Shown here in pieces: positions 5,713 through 6,199 of a stretch of DNA of 6,199 nt. The stretch spans positions 1 to 6,199 of the forward strand of contig CAJUBR010000020.1 in the NCBI GenBank assembly GCA_910584695.1. Reading direction: 5' to 3'. The notes under the pieces are model-generated. The model saw only the letters and a list, made by a program, of their open reading frames with translations, searched no databases and was not told the DNA's origin. The position numbers and the translations under genes were made by a program. Each line of letters starts with the position of its first letter. Position 1 is the stretch's first letter. Source of the DNA: an uncultured Lachnospiraceae bacterium. Lineage in GTDB: Bacteria; Bacillota; Clostridia; Lachnospirales; Lachnospiraceae.

Positions 5713-6199
5713 TCCTCACGCTTTTTACCTTAGACCAGCCGGAGTAGACCTTTACATTCTTGCCCTTTATCTTTACCGTCTTGTAGGTACGGATTCTCAC
5801 ATAGTATTTCTTGCCTGTTCTCAGCTTTTTAATGCTCTTGGAAATGGTCTTGTTCTTTTTAATGGTAACCGTCTTTGCCCCCTTGAATTTTTTGCTGGTG
5901 GAATACTGGAGCTGATAGCCTGTAGTCTGTCTGGTCTGCTTCTTCCACTTCACCATAAAACCTTTTTTCTTTGCTGCCACCCTGGAAATACTGGTGGCTT
6001 TAGGTGTGATCTGATAGGTCAGCTTCACTTTGCCACTGTAGTTGCCCTGTAAGGTGACGGTTACAGTGTATTTTCCCACCCTTTTGCTGGCCTCTGGGCA
6101 GGTAACCTTATAGCTGTCTGCAGGCAGTTTGTTTCCTTTGCTGTCTTTTATGGTAATCGCTGGCTTTTGGTTCTTTCCGTTATAGGTAAAAGATGTTTT
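5702..6199 (-). CDS. C-terminal part of a large surface or secreted protein (Ig-like plus FN3-like repeats)
   Basis: The frame is open to the right edge, so the N-terminus is missing; 165 residues are visible. A GTG at 6079 could be mistaken for a start, but it is an internal Val: the upstream codons continue the same domain. Residues 1-66 form a bacterial Ig-like repeat (FTYNGKNQKP, then VGKYTVTVTLQGNYSG, ending YQITPK). Residues 69-165 form an FN3-like domain, with FMVKWKK, TTGYQLQYST, KKYYVRIRTYKTV and YSGWSKVKSV as its strands. This tandem pair is common at the C-terminus of secreted or cell-wall proteins in Lachnospiraceae. The visible part is extremely Lys/Thr/Tyr-rich and basic, which suits binding to an acidic cell wall or glycans. 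No LPXTG sorting motif, SLH domain or dockerin is present before the stop (TAG, 5702-5704). The catalytic or binding part, if any, lies outside the window. Confidence 0.85.
   Translation of the reverse strand, partial: KTSFTYNGKNQKPAITIKDSKGNKLPADSYKVTCPEASKRVGKYTVTVTLQGNYSGKVKLTYQITPKATSISRVAAKKKGFMVKWKKQTRQTTGYQLQYSTSKKFKGAKTVTIKKNKTISKSIKKLRTGKKYYVRIRTYKTVKIKGKNVKVYSGWSKVKSVRTKK

Noticed and set aside
5404..6052. Plus-strand hydrophobic ORFs of 65 and 131 codons
   Set aside because: One crosses the purE start and promoter; the other is antisense to the Lys-rich surface-protein tail, which yields Leu/Phe-rich shadows.

Overview
The window most resembles the chromosome of a low-GC Gram-positive gut anaerobe of the Clostridia, probably a Lachnospiraceae member. 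This rests on the AT-rich base composition, strong AGGAGG-type ribosome binding sites, long-form PurC, a clostridial-type PurE, and a secreted-protein tail with a lysine- and tyrosine-rich Ig-like plus FN3-like repeat common in that family. The species cannot be named from sequence alone.

Left part (1-3728, minus strand): the first 20 codons of an Hsp70 chaperone, closest in style to HscC, run off the left edge. Directly upstream in the same direction is a 1154-residue protein with an N-terminal J-like domain (HPD changed to NPE), a very long TPR superhelix and a C-terminal cysteine cluster. The two look like a dedicated Hsp70/co-chaperone pair. The J/TPR gene has its own promoter, and the Hsp70 gene has a second promoter in the 113-base gap between them.

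Middle (3739-5522): a divergent promoter, with its -35 box only 10 bases from that of the J/TPR gene, drives purC on the plus strand. A leader of about 125 bases precedes purC. It holds a perfect 7-bp long-range stem and a 33-codon upstream ORF whose stop overlaps the purC start (ATGA). purC converges on purE (minus strand). Two opposed intrinsic terminators separate them, and a hairpin spans the purE stop codon. PurE and PurC act on neighbouring steps of IMP synthesis: PurE makes CAIR and PurC converts CAIR to SAICAR. purE has a near-consensus promoter.

Right part (5433-6199, minus strand): after about 270 bases of mostly non-coding DNA comes the C-terminal 165 residues of a large surface or secreted protein that runs off the right edge. 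Just past its stop, in another frame, is a short stretch resembling a second FN3 tail, overlapped by a small ORF. This may be a recombination scar.

The most unusual items are the NPE-type J/TPR protein beside the Hsp70 gene, the purC leader with its coupled upstream ORF, and the possible FN3 fossil. No mobile element, CRISPR array, tRNA or rRNA is visible.
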